The translations under genes and the position numbers were made by a program. From Crocodylus rhombifer (lineage: Eukaryota; Chordata; Crocodylia; Crocodylidae), in assembly GCA_038503035.1 (NCBI GenBank), contig JAVSML010024349.1:186001-250000 (forward strand): DNA of 64,000 nt, written 5' to 3'. Shown one piece after another: positions 13,506-24,369 of this stretch. The notes under the pieces are model-generated. The model did no database searches, was not told the origin of the DNA, and worked only from the letters and a program-made list of their open reading frames with translations. How positions within the stretch are numbered: the stretch's first letter is position 1; each line of letters opens with the position of its first letter.

Positions 13506-15299
13506 GATGCTGTAGAAGTGCTGGGTAGGGCCTAGATGTAGCCAGGTTTTGTAAATGGCCTCTCGTTTTGCTGCTCCATTTCAAATGGCTGAAACAGTCA
13601 GGTGACAATGTGTGTGTTTATGGATTTTTAATAACAGCCTTACTTTGCTTAGAATGCATGCAAATATATTTGCAAACATTCACCTTCTTTTACTGGTTGG
13701 GTTTGCGACCAGATACTGGTGGTTCTACTCAGAGCTCCTGGCAGGGTCGGTCTGGTGATAATGTTTTCGTTGGAAGCTCGCTTAGAACACGTCTCGGGTC
13801 CACTAACATTTAACATCACAGTCTGCCCCGGCAATCTGCAGCTAGACCATCGTTCTTGGTGCAGGAATGAGTTAATGTTGTGTCTTGTGGAGGATTCTGC
13901 TGAGTCTTTGTGTCTCTTGTTAGAACAGCACAGAATGAGTCCTTTATGTGGAATGCTATTTTTGTCATTTACACCTCCAGCATGCAGGCACAGAGCGAAT
14001 GCCGTGACAGTTACTCAGTGAAGCAGTCCTATTGGGTCAGCACCTGGGAGTAGCTAAGCACCTGCAAAAAATTGTTGGCATCAACCAGAGTATTGCTTGA
14101 GTCAGGACTGGAAAAAACACTCCCTTTACTGGATGCATTTGTGTGAGCTATAGTCTCAGGGTCTAACTGATGGTATTTTTTGTGCATATTTTACAAACCA
14201 TTATTGGGTATGTGTATAATGCAATGCAGTAGACACTCCATGGTCAATTTGGGTCAAGAAGGCATATTTTTGAAGAGCGACGGATCATTTGACCTTGAGT
14301 AGGAAGATTTTCTTTTTTTTGTCTTTTACATTTGTTATTCCATAGCCATTTTTTCATATAATATCTTTATGTGTTGTGTGCTCTCATGGCTGCTTCTGCA
14401 CACAACTTAATGATAAACACTGTTTTCAGAGCTTTAAAAACATCACCAAGCTACTTTGCAGCCAAGCAGATGGAACTGGCTGTTATACAGTCAGCTCTAT
14501 TAATTTAAGTTTCATTTAAAATAAATGGGGAAAACAGTCTGTCTGTTAAACAGAAAAGGTCAGAGCTGATAGTAGAAAAACATGTAGGGTAACAAAAAAA
14601 CCCTCCAGAAATTACCAGATGGTGCATTTTTTCTGGAGAAAGTTTTCAATAGTCACGTATGGGAGAGGAATGGAGTCCTAATGGATAAAACAGTGACCAG
14701 GCTAAAAGCAGACCCTGGCTCTACTCTCAGCTCTTCTACTGATTCTGTGCTATATTCTGTGTTACTAACTTTTTGCCTAAGTTCTTAGTTGCACTGAACC
14801 TCTTTCGGCCTTTCTGGCAACATTAAGGGGGACAAAACAGCTCGCTAAGAATATCTCCTGAGGCAGAATTAGCTGAGATAGAAGTGGCAACACTCACTTT
14901 ATGCTGGCCCCTCTTCCTGCCCTCTTTGTAGGATCCATGGAGAGAATGCCCAGCATTTCCCTGCTTTTCAGGTCCATTCTGCTGAGGTGGCTAGAAGCTA
15001 TATACCAGGGGCCAGCAAAACCTTTGCAGTACCACAAATACAAATATGGGCCAAAATTAACCACATCCCTCTGTCTCTGTTTCCTCCAGTGGGAATTTTA
15101 GACTTGCCTCCCTGTAAATTATGTAGCTTAATTTATAAAGGAAGATATTAGAGCAATGGAAGATACTATTGCTCAAGTAGGGTATGTCAGTAAGAATAGT
15201 GCTTTGTAATCCAAAGCAGGTATATAGCAAGCATCTTAGCTGTCTTCAGAGATACTGAACTAGTTTCAGAATCTCTAGGGAAGTAAGGAAGTGTTATAA

Positions 15300-15421
15300 A
15301 CTGGAGAAATTGAGGCACAGAGAGCTTAAATGAGGTCACACAGTTCATCTCCAGCAGGGCTAGTAGTATAACCTAGCATTCATGATTCCCAGACCCATGC
15401 TCTAGCTGCTAGACAATGCTC
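15300..15421 (+). repeat. MIR-type SINE fragment
   Basis: Reads GAAATTGAGGCACAGAGAG, then GGTCACACAG, then a CATGATTCCCAGACC and CATGCTCTAGCTGCTAGAC block, in the order of the MIR core and 3' part. MIR and related CORE-SINEs are ancient amniote repeats. This copy is moderately diverged and incomplete at its 5' end. Confidence 0.75.
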
Positions 15422-16521
15422 CTTTCAAACCAGGATGTTATCAAAAGCATTTAAGAAAATCTACCAAAAATAAAACCCTCAACATCCTTCAGTTAATCCA
15501 ATTATCTCTCTCTAAAAAAAGGTTTTAACACCTCCTACACAGAACAGCAGGTTCAGTAATTTGGGGATGATAACACCGCATAATCAAGAAACATAAGGCT
15601 GTGCTAGAGGGAAATATATAGCCCATTTTGTGTATAAGAAAATGTCCTTTTACTTTAGTAAATATGTCTAGAAATGTTTAATTTTTTAATGCCTTTTGGA
15701 CTATTTGCCAGCCTGATATAATTGCTGTGAATGTCTAACTGCAATAACTATAGATTGGTAAATTGTGCAGTTCCTGCTGATGGTAGGAGGATAGATTTTA
15801 TGTAAGTACCACTGTAATATTGATGGTTGTCTGAAGATGGGAAAAACTCTGGGTAGTAAGAAGATCAAAGGACTGGGAGTTCAGTTACATGGAACTTTGC
15901 CCCCCGACTGGCTGTGTACCTTGAATGTATTATTATAAAATGGCATGTTTACTAGTACCTTTGATGATATCCTAGCATTAAATCCCAGATGATATTGGAA
16001 CATGGCATTTTGTCAGTAAATTGCATCAAAATCCTGATATTCAAATATGATGCAGTAGATTGTGAAATAAAACCGCTTGCAGCATTTAAAGCAGCATTAA
16101 GTACTTTTCTTTTCACTGCTGAAATGAGAATGTTATAAATTAATTGATGGGCAACAGATGTAATATAATCCAATTGTGTATATAGGCCCATAACCCATAT
16201 CCTCAAAAATACCTAGACATCTATATCCCATTAAAATCAATGACAGTTAGGTGTCTAAATCCCTTGAGGATACCTTAGACATATCTAGGCAGGAGATGGG
16301 ATATTTGATAAGGGTGAGGAGGTTTTAAAAGTATTCTTGGTGGGGGTGTTATATATATTTTTATTATTAAAAATGCACAGGGCCTGATGTCCCTCTTATT
16401 TTCATAATTGTATACCAGAGTTTTGGCAACCCTGTAAACAGTTACTCTTAACTAGCACTAATGTAAGTAAGAGAAATGTCAGGCCCAGACAATTTAGGGT
16501 ATAAAGTGTTACTCATCTAAC

Positions 16522-18000
16522 TCATAGAATCATAGAAGTAGGATCAGAAGGGACCTTGTAGATCTTCAAGTCTGACCCCGTGCCTGGGCAGGAGAAAAAA
16601 CTGGGCTTAAATGAGTCCAGCCAGGTAGGCATCAAGCCTCCTCTTAAACACCCCCAAGGTAGGAGCCAGCACCACTTCCCTTGGAAGTTGGTTCCAGATC
16701 CTAGCCGCCCTGACTGTGAAGTAGTTCTTATGGATGTCTAATCTAAACCTCCTCTCCAACAACTTGTGTCCATTGTTCCTTGTCATGCCAGGGGGGCGCT
16801 CGGGGAAACAGTGTCTCCCCCAAACCCTTCTGGTCCCCCGTAGTGAGTTTATAGGCGGTCACCAGGTCCCCCCTCAGCCTTCTCTTGTGAAGGCTGAACA
16901 GGTTCAGGTCCCGCAGTCTCTCATTGTAGGGGCTGCCCTGTTGTCCCTGGATCATGTGGGTGGCCCTCCTCTGGACCCTCTCCATGTTGTTCACATCCCT
17001 TCTGAAGTGTGGCGCACAGAACTGGACGCAGTACTCCAGCTGTGGCCTGACCAGTGTTGCATAGAGGGGGAGGATCACCTCCTTGGCCCTGCTAGAGATG
17101 CACCCGTGGATGCACGACAAGGTCTGGTTAGCCCTGCCAACCGTGACCTCGCATTGTCAGCCCCTGTTCATCTTGGAGTCAGTAATGACTCCCAGATCCC
17201 TTTCTGCCTCTGTGCTCTCAAAAAGGGAGTTTCCCATCTTATAAGTGTGCTGCTGGTTACTACTGCCCAAGTGCAGCACCCTGCACTTGTCAGTATTGAA
17301 GCGCATCCTGTTTTTGTTAGCCCACCCCTGTAACCTATCCAGGTCTTGCTGCAGTCTTTCCCTCCCTACTAGCATGCTCACCTCACCTCAAATTTTGGTA
17401 TCATCAGCGAATTTAAACAGGTTGCTTTTCACCTCGTTATCCAAATTGCTGATGAAGAAATTGAACAGCGCGGGCCCAAGGACCAAGCCCTGGGGGACTC
17501 GGCTGCGCACTTCTCCCCAGGTCGAATATGACCCATCCACCACCACCCTCTGAGTACAACCCTTCAGCCAATCTGCAATCCATCTGACTATGTAGGCATC
17601 AATGTCACAGTCGCCCAATTTTTTAATGAGGATGGGGTGGGAGACGGTGTCAAAGTCCTTGCTCAAGTCCAGAAAGACTACATCCATGGCGACACCTGCA
17701 TCCAAGGCTTTTGTGACCTTATCATAAAAGGCAATCAGGTTGGTCTGACATGACTGGCCCTAATGAAATCATGCCCGTTGCCCTTGAGCATCATCTCTGA
17801 GGCTGGCCCATCACAGACGTGCTCCATGACGATCTTCTCAAAGAGTTTCCCTAGGATTGAGGTAAGACTGGCGGGCCTATAGTTGCCCGGGTCCTCCCTC
17901 CTCCCTTTTTTAAAGATGGGGACCACATTGGCTATCTTCTAATCATCTGGCACCTGTCCCGAGCACTCATTCATCTCCCCAGTAGTAGCAATGGCTACTT
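16522..18000 (-). mobile_element. CR1 LINE, 1.5 kb, reverse transcriptase half
   Basis: The 3' end is at 16522 (reverse of CATAGAATCATAGAAGTAG). Four minus-strand open pieces, read from about 17926 back to 16743, carry the reverse transcriptase in order: VPIFKKGRREDPGNYRPASL, VVFLDLSKDFDTVSHPI, FADDTKI (active-site block), then the C-terminal thumb-like ILPLYATLVRPQLEYCVQF. The pieces are separated by frameshifts and stops, so it is inactive. The endonuclease part is missing through 5' truncation. Confidence 0.93.
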
Positions 18001-18591
18001 TACACCATTACATTTGTGCTCTGGGCAGTCACATACATTGCTGTCATGATTTTATTTTCTGTGTACTGCACCTTAAACTTTCTAGCCTACTGTCTGCAGA
18101 AGCAGCAGCTATTTGGTGAGACAAAGTTAAAATATCATATTATAAGAGTGACATACTCTCATGGTAAATTTATTTTTGATCTTTTTTTTTCCAGCTCCTG
18201 AGATGGGCGTGAAGGTAACTAGGTAAAGGATACCCTGGGAGCACTTATTGCTGGAACTGAAATCTTTATAACCGGCAGCCTAGGCCATTAACAATAGTTT
18301 ACTCTAAATCCCAAAAAAGATGCATTCAGCATATCACTGTGCAAGAAAAATGTAATCCTGAGAAGGAAATACAACTCTGAGAAGGAAAGCTAATTAGAAC
18401 ACCATAGGAATATGGGTCATCTGGTAATGCAATTGGTGCTAGCAAGCCAGTGATAAGATAGGGGCAGACTACATAATAGGTGGGTGGTTAGATTTTAAGT
18501 AGATTCCTTCTCTACAGGGAAAATGACCTTAGGAAACTTGCTTGAAGACACGGGAAGGATTTGGGTTCTGGGTTTGTGTACCCTTGATTTA
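18001..18591. other. intergenic, nothing recognised
   Basis: Unique AT-rich sequence between the CR1 copy and the Tigger-like element. Confidence 0.5.
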
Positions 18592-18593
18592 TA

Positions 18594-19048
18594 CAGGTTC
18601 AGTATGTGCAAATTGGCTCTTATGCAATGACCCTTTTTATACCAAAAATTCGTTATATGCGAGGTAAATTCACTCTTATGCGATCAGTGTGGTAGAAGCC
18701 TGCAGTCAGCTGCTTTGTGCGATGCATTGCGGGAGTGATGCATGCCAAAATATAGTCTCTTGTGAGGATCTGTGCTCCTCACTCATTGTCTGCGACACGT
18801 GTTTTTGTAGTTGCCATCCCCATTATGGCTTCTAGGCATCCTGCTAGCTTATCTCCTACCCCTCTCTGCTGCTGGTGAGTACCAGAATTGTCTTGTAAAA
18901 GTGGTAGAAATGGGTCTGGGGTCAGTACAGTCGAGGTCTTGGAACATATCCCTATTTGTTACATTGTAAAGTGGGTTCCCTTTATGCGAATTCGAGTTAT
19001 GCGCCGTTTTCTAGGAATGGATCTGCAGCACAAAGCGAGGGCAACCTG
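18594..19048. mobile_element. pogo/Tigger-like MITE (455 bp) with TA target site
   Basis: Begins CAGGTTCAGTATGTGCAAAT and ends, reversed, CAGGTTGCCCTCGC. Both ends are flanked by TA (18592-18593 and 19049-19050), the duplication typical of Tc1/mariner/pogo elements. The TTATGCGA and TTATGCG phrases near both ends resemble the sub-terminal wording of Tigger ends. There is no transposase coding sequence. It sits about 450 bases before the CpG island. Confidence 0.75.
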
Positions 19049-19050
19049 TA

Positions 19051-19499
19051 TTTGGATGTACATAATTTCATTAGTTCATATAGCTGTTCTTTGAGGAAGT
19101 CCCAGTCATTGAACATGTCTTTGAACAGTATGTGCTCCCAAAGCCTTATCTAATCTCTATGTAATTAGACCTCTGCTAAATGACTGAAATGGGAAATTTC
19201 ATTCATTCGTCATCAGTGATGATCAAAAAAAGGAACCCCGAATCTATATATTTCTGTGATTAAAATGAAACATCATTAATCTATATTAGTAGTGTTTCAT
19301 TTAAATTACAGAAAAGTGTGGATTGGGGATTAATTTTTTTAAAACCAAAAATTGGGGATAAAAAAAAAATCAAAGAAAATCACGATCCCCGTGTCATCAC
19401 GTATTTCTCATTGTTTCTTCATTGCTAGAGTATCTCAGCGTTTACCTCGATTAAACCATCCCTCCTACCTCAACTGGATTTTTATTTATTTCAGACCAA
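19051..19499. other. upstream flank of LMTK2, nothing recognised
   Basis: AT-rich sequence between the Tigger-like element and the CpG island. No gene is seen. Confidence 0.5.
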
Positions 19500-19929
19500 C
19501 GATGCCCCTAAATCCTCACCCCAGCGCAGGGCGAGCTCTTCCCTCCCCTGAGACTGTCCTGCAGGGGGCGCTCTCCGCCTCCCTCCTAATCCCGCTTCCA
19601 GCTTCCTTTTCCGCGCCCACCGCCCGAATCACCTTTATTTCCTGGTTGGCCAATCGGGGCTTCAATCTCGAATACATCCCGCCTCCGAGGTGCCCGCCTC
19701 CGCGCCCTAGATGCAGGCTGATTGGCAGGAATGTATGTCAATCCCGCATTCGGACAATCCCACCGCCCCGCTCTCGTCTACTCCGCGCGGGTTGGCGGGC
19801 GGACACGTCCATCGCGGGTGAGCCCCGTCCAGCCACTACTCCCGCCTCTTGGGCGGGACGGCTAGCCCGATTCGTGCGGAGGCGTGTCAATCCTCGCTTA
19901 GCCCCGCCCCGCCCGCTAAGGCAGCCCGG

Positions 19930-19940
19930 AAGATGGCGGC
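19930..19940 (+). promoter_or_regulatory. YY1-type motif AAGATGGCGGC
   Basis: An exact match to the extended YY1 consensus, on the sense strand, 158 bases before the LMTK2 ATG. In CpG-island promoters this orientation is typical just downstream of the transcription start, so it suggests where transcription begins. Confidence 0.65.
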
Positions 19941-19971
19941 GGCGGGTGCGGGGGCCGGCGGGGGTCTGTGA
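19933..19971 (+). other. possible upstream ORF in LMTK2 leader (12 codons)
   Basis: The ATG inside the YY1 motif opens a 12-codon frame rich in Ala and Gly and closes at TGA 19969-19971, before the LMTK2 start. It would be translated only if transcription starts upstream of it, which the sequence cannot prove. Context at -3 is a purine and +4 is G, so initiation there is plausible. Confidence 0.4.
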
Positions 19972-20097
19972 GGGTCGCGGGCGCTGCGGGCTCCGATGCC
20001 GCGGGCGGCTGGGTCGTGGGCAGCGGCCGTCGCGGGGCCTCGCCGGGGCCGCTGAGAGCGCGGACGCCGTCGTGCCGCCCTGAGCCCGGCGGGCGCG

Positions 20098-20218
20098 ATG
20101 CCGCGGCGGCGGCTCCGGGGGCCGCTTCTGCCCCTCGGGCTCGGCCTCCGGCTGCTCCTCGTGCTGCTGCTGCTGCTGCTCCTTGGAGGCGGCGAGGCGG
20201 CCCCGCTGCCGCGCGCAG
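20098..20218 (+). CDS. LMTK2: LMTK2 coding exon 1 (start codon, N-terminal hydrophobic segment)
   Basis: The exon encodes residues 1-40 plus the first base of a glycine codon. The peptide begins MPRRRLRG, runs through a leucine-rich hydrophobic stretch (about residues 10-29, ending in seven leucines partly coded by a CTG run) and ends EAAPLPRA. It reads as a signal peptide or first membrane anchor, in keeping with the two N-terminal hydrophobic segments reported for LMTK2. This ATG is chosen because it opens the frame that joins exon 2 without a shift and places the conserved AAPLP motif correctly. Its context is gcgATGc, with a G at -3. The donor is gcag|gtgagg, phase 1. The N-terminal residues are poorly conserved among LMTK2 orthologues, so a start a few codons away cannot be fully excluded. 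Confidence 0.93.
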
Positions 20219-20243
20219 GTGAGGCGGGGCGGAGGGCTCGTCC

Positions 20244-20265
20244 GGGGATGGGGATGGGGACGGGG
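20244..20265 (+). other. G-quadruplex motif in first bases of intron 1
   Basis: Four runs of GGGG (20244-20247, 20250-20253, 20256-20259, 20262-20265) are separated by two-base loops. They lie on the sense strand 26 bases after the exon 1 donor. This is a canonical four-tetrad quadruplex pattern. Known roles of such motifs near promoters and donor sites make regulation possible, but that is inference. Confidence 0.75.
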
Positions 20266-20354
20266 ATGTAGCGCCCGTGTCCGCGCTGCTCGGCTTCTGC
20301 TCGCCCGCCCCCAGTATCCGGCGCCGGTTGCTGAGCGAGGCGGGAGGCGAGTGG

Positions 20355-20382
20355 TGGCCTGGCCTGGCCTGGCCTGGCCTGG
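20355..20382 (+). repeat. short TGGCC tandem repeat
   Basis: About five copies of the pentamer TGGCC in the GC-rich start of intron 1. It is a minor simple repeat with no sign of function. Confidence 0.8.
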
Positions 20383-22261
20383 GGCAAGTGCCGGCCGTCC
20401 TGTCCCGTCCCGCCGGCCTTGTCCGCCCCTGGGTCTTGGCGGCTCCGCCGCGCCGCCCCGTGCCGTCCCGCCCTGTCCCGTGCCCCCGGGTTTCCGTGCA
20501 GCTCCTGCCCCAGCGCGGGGACCTCTGCCGCTTCCCTCTGGGAGTGAATCACCGGGGTGGAGGCTCCCGAGGGCAAGCAGTGCTCGCCCGCTTCCGGCCA
20601 CCTTTGTATTCGTGTCTTTTTTTTTTTTTTTTAATTAATCCGCATTTGTGCGTAGGTGAGAGCGGACTTCCCCCGCAGGCCTGGCTGACCCATTTGCAGC
20701 CTCCCCTTGGCTTCCTCATGCTTTGTCTCTGACGTGTCTTGTACCGTACTTCACTTGTCTCTAGGTTGCAATTTTTTTTATGTGGAGTCCTGCTAGCCAC
20801 CATGGGTGGTGCAGGGCTGTCAGTTCTGTGTACGGTTATTTTCCTCTTTCTTGTGTTACTTAATGCTTTTAGGCCCCAGCATGAGACTGGGATCCCATTT
20901 TCCTAGTCCTATCCACACACTTAGTAAGATCTGGTCTTTAACCCCAGTGACCTTTTACTTAGAATAAAACAATATGGTCTGAGGGTGAGAGAAAGGGATG
21001 CAGCACACAGGCAGAGATGCTGGGATTAATTTGTCCAGCATGCAGGTTTGCTAACCAGCTGTATGATTTCTGCTTGGCAAATTCAGGTTTGGATTTTTCT
21101 CCTCCATTTTCTTCTGTCTTGGAATGCAGCACTTTTCTTCCCCCCATGGTGTAGCTCAAAAGCAGAGTGCTTTTCCTGAATACCTTTATGACTCGTTTTC
21201 TAAGTATCAGTGCTTTGTGTGTTGGGTTTTTTTTTTTTATATATAATTTAAATTTGCTATCTGGGTTATGCAATACATCTTGCAAAACTAGGGACTCAAA
21301 ACCTGACTTGTTTAGTGCTAGTAACAAGCTTTATTCTCTGTATGGAAGACTGGGTGCAAACCCCTGTACTACAAGACTATATAGGACATAGCAGTAGTCT
21401 TATCTATCTGAATAAGCCAAGCACAAGGTGCTATGTTCAGTTCGGTTGAATAAATAAAAATTATGTATAGAAAATATCATTGAATGGGACGCTGCATTCT
21501 ATTTTTTGATCATAAACTGATTTGTTTAAAGCAAGCATTTGGTGTTTTTTCAGTAGCTCTTACGCTTTCCACACTGGGGGTGCTGGGTACCTGTGCTGCT
21601 CGGCCGCTCCGTTTCTGTTTGTAATCTGCACCATTGGGAGGGACCTATGCTATGTTCTGGGAATAAGTATTTGTAGGAAGCCAGTGGCTAGGGAAGTCTG
21701 CGGTAGAGCAGAGGACAGTCCAGCATGGAGTGGTTTCTGTCCTTCTCTGATATCCAACAAATTATTCAAAACTTGGTCATATAAAAGTCAATTAAGTTTG
21801 CTGAAAGTGGAGATACTGATATGTTGCTGGTGGGAAGTTCAGCCAAGTGTTTGAGAAGTACCTTTTTCTGTTTCACTGACATCTTCATTGCTGGGAAAGC
21901 TTCCCAGTGAATGGAGCAACATATCAAAATGTCTTGGTATGCAGTAGACTGGATTCTAGTCCAAGTCTGCTATGTGCTCCTGTCCTGTCGCAGCTCAGGC
22001 TTTAGCAGTGTACATAACAGTGTGACCATACTGACCATGCAGCAAAAGTCAGTTGTTAGAAAGGTTCAGAGAGATTCATCCTGTAAAATGGTTGGTTAGT
22101 GGAGAACGAAACAAGCAGCCCCTATAGGGATTTGTCATACTGGACAAACATTAAAGCTATTTAGAAGAAGTGCCTTCTACATCATGTAGTGATGTATATT
22201 GGGAAGTAGTGGCTATAATGAACTTGGTTTATGAGCATATTGGATCCCATTATGATTTTAA

Positions 22262-22356
22262 GGTGGATGAATTGTCCACTCCCCAAGTGCAGGGGAGTTG
22301 GACTCAGTGGTCTGTAAGGTCCCTTCCAGCCCCCAACAACTATGAAACTATGAAAT
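22262..22356 (+). mobile_element. CR1 LINE, short 3' tail
   Basis: About 95 bases with GGAGTTGGACTCAGTGGTCT, then AAGGTCCCTTCCAGCCC and the tail repeat CTATGAAACTATGAAA. This is a severely truncated copy in intron 1. Confidence 0.85.
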
Positions 22357-23762
22357 TATTAGAATGAGAAATTGGTTTGACTTGACTGATGGAAGCAGGC
22401 TCCTACACAGCACAGATGACCTTTGAAACAAAGGTGCAGTCAGTGTTCCCTGTTACACTGTTTGCAGGAGCAGTGTATGATGCTTGGGGGACATTCCTAT
22501 TTATAGGACTGCAGTTAATTAAATAGCTTTTATGAGTTTGTAAACAAAAGCTTTCCTTTGCAGGAAATTCAGTGGATTTTTATAATTGATTGATGCTTTT
22601 CAAAGAGCTGGATTGCCTTTCCTATTTTATGGGCTGTACCTTTACTCCAGAATCTTTTGCCAGCTGCAGTTCCTTTGAAGTATCTTGGTAGCTGACAAAC
22701 ATTCTGGTCTGTCTTGTTCTGTGTCTATTAAAGAAGGAAGTGGAAAGAAAAGTATGGGTGTAACTGTCCTGTTGTTATGTTCCGAGAACAATGCAGAAAG
22801 CATAGAGTGTAGCCTAATCAGCTTCTCTTTGAGGGGAAAGCTAGGGAGAAGGGAACAGTTCCAGGCAAATTAAAAAAAAAAAAAAAAAATTGGCCACTTG
22901 ACTAGTGAAGCTGAATTTTGTGTTAAAAGTGCTCCATGGAATTGCAGAGTTCCTGGGGCCTGGTTTGAGATGAATGATCTTACATCTTTTAGAGCTATTG
23001 TTTTAAGTTGTTTGGAGAGAGGGAGAGGCATTAATGAATTGCTTTATGGTCAGCTGGCCTTCTTGAGGTTCTTCTCAACTATGGAGCTAGGAATATCTTT
23101 TTTAAAAGAAGACGGGAAAGGGAATAAAATGAAGGAGGGCCTTGCCCTCCACATTGTTCAGAGTTGCTTATAAAAATTGAAGGAGTCCTTAAAGACAGTA
23201 TCAACCAAAAGTAAGTAAATTGGCTAAGATTGACTGAGTTTTGGCAGTGAGGGTAAAAAGCTAACTGGTGACATGTATGGTTATTGTTTGATAGCTACAG
23301 TGACTGCTGCTGGAGTCTTGTGTGCAGAAGTGGTGAGGGAAGATGACTAGATATCAGCTGCTTACTATATGCACCATATCTTTTCATCATGGACAAATCC
23401 ATAGAATGAAGCAGCAAGGTTAGTTGTGCTTGGAGCCAAAGGGACATTAGCAGTTGTAAACTTCAGATTTCTTGTACAGCTTTTACACTGTGTGGGAGAA
23501 AAGTAAATGGGTTGGGAAAATAATCTTTAGTTATGATGACTTAATGTTTCACAAATAGATTATAGCACACTAAATTTATTTAACTTTTACCACCCTGAAG
23601 ACTTACGTTCAAAATCAACCTCCTTCATAATGCTGTCAAATTTGCTGCTTATGTCAGATTTCATACTATTAAGAGCTGATCAAATCTGCAAAAGGATGCT
23701 TATGTTTAACAAGATTATGTGCATAGTATCAAACAGTGATTGTAATCATTATAGTGTCTGAA

Positions 23763-23969
23763 GACCTGAGAACAGGTCTCCACAAATATTTTTTTTACAA
23801 AACATAAACAAGGTAGAATTTTCTCAATTGGCATATTTGAGAGAGAGATGTGTAAGAAATATGTGTTTCATATTATATATTATTTATAATTCATATCTGG
23901 CCTGTCTCCAGCTTCATATATATATATATATATATAAAAAAAATATTTGTGGAGACCTGTTCTCAGGTC
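23763..23969. repeat. perfect 34-bp inverted repeat abutting assembly gap
   Basis: The left arm (23763-23796) and right arm (23936-23969) are exact reverse complements, separated by 139 bases that end in an AT dinucleotide run (23916-23935). The outer end of each arm is itself a small palindrome, GACCTG-AGAA-CAGGTC. The right arm ends at the first N of the 400-N gap. It could be a MITE end, a real foldback, or an assembly artefact. Confidence 0.9.
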
Positions 23970-24369
23970 NNNNNNNNNNNNNNNNNNNNNNNNNNNNNNN
24001 NNNNNNNNNNNNNNNNNNNNNNNNNNNNNNNNNNNNNNNNNNNNNNNNNNNNNNNNNNNNNNNNNNNNNNNNNNNNNNNNNNNNNNNNNNNNNNNNNNNN
24101 NNNNNNNNNNNNNNNNNNNNNNNNNNNNNNNNNNNNNNNNNNNNNNNNNNNNNNNNNNNNNNNNNNNNNNNNNNNNNNNNNNNNNNNNNNNNNNNNNNNN
24201 NNNNNNNNNNNNNNNNNNNNNNNNNNNNNNNNNNNNNNNNNNNNNNNNNNNNNNNNNNNNNNNNNNNNNNNNNNNNNNNNNNNNNNNNNNNNNNNNNNNN
24301 NNNNNNNNNNNNNNNNNNNNNNNNNNNNNNNNNNNNNNNNNNNNNNNNNNNNNNNNNNNNNNNNNNNNN
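23970..24369. other. assembly gap (400 N)
   Basis: Unknown sequence in intron 1. It lies between the 34-bp inverted repeat and the interior of a CR1 copy. Frames that appear to read through it are meaningless. Confidence 0.99.

Larger units (their letters stand above)
12476..16521. other. intergenic, no gene recognised; worn SINE/LINE traces
   Basis: AT-rich sequence with MIR-like traces (annotated separately) and L2-like wording near 14700-14850 and 15850-15930. A 60-base piece at about 16225-16285 resembles an ancient repeat seen widely in turtles and crocodilians. No coding region is supported. Confidence 0.55.
19500..20560 (+). promoter_or_regulatory. LMTK2: CpG-island promoter of LMTK2
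   Basis: CpG-dense, GC-rich sequence sharply different from the AT-rich flanks, with the LMTK2 start codon in its 3' half. Visible sites are a CCAAT box (19650-19654), an inverted CCAAT (19721-19725), an E2F-like TTGGCGGGC (19792-19800) and overlapping GC boxes (19901-19915). Two copies of TGTCAATC (19736-19743 and 19885-19892) resemble PBX/PREP sites. A YY1-type AAGATGGCGGC lies at 19930-19940. There is no clear TATA box. The layout fits a housekeeping-type, dispersed-start promoter. Starts are likely near or just upstream of the YY1 motif (inference). Confidence 0.85.

Noticed and set aside
1..19500. Oncomodulin or another upstream neighbour of LMTK2
   Set aside because: OCM-type genes neighbour LMTK2 in mammals, so I looked for EF-hand exons. 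I saw none, though short exons could be missed by eye.
19352..20638. Long open frames on both strands across the CpG island (up to 287 codons)
   Set aside because: GC-rich sequence has few stop codons. The frames overlap each other on both strands, and only the frame starting at 20098 joins LMTK2 exon 2.
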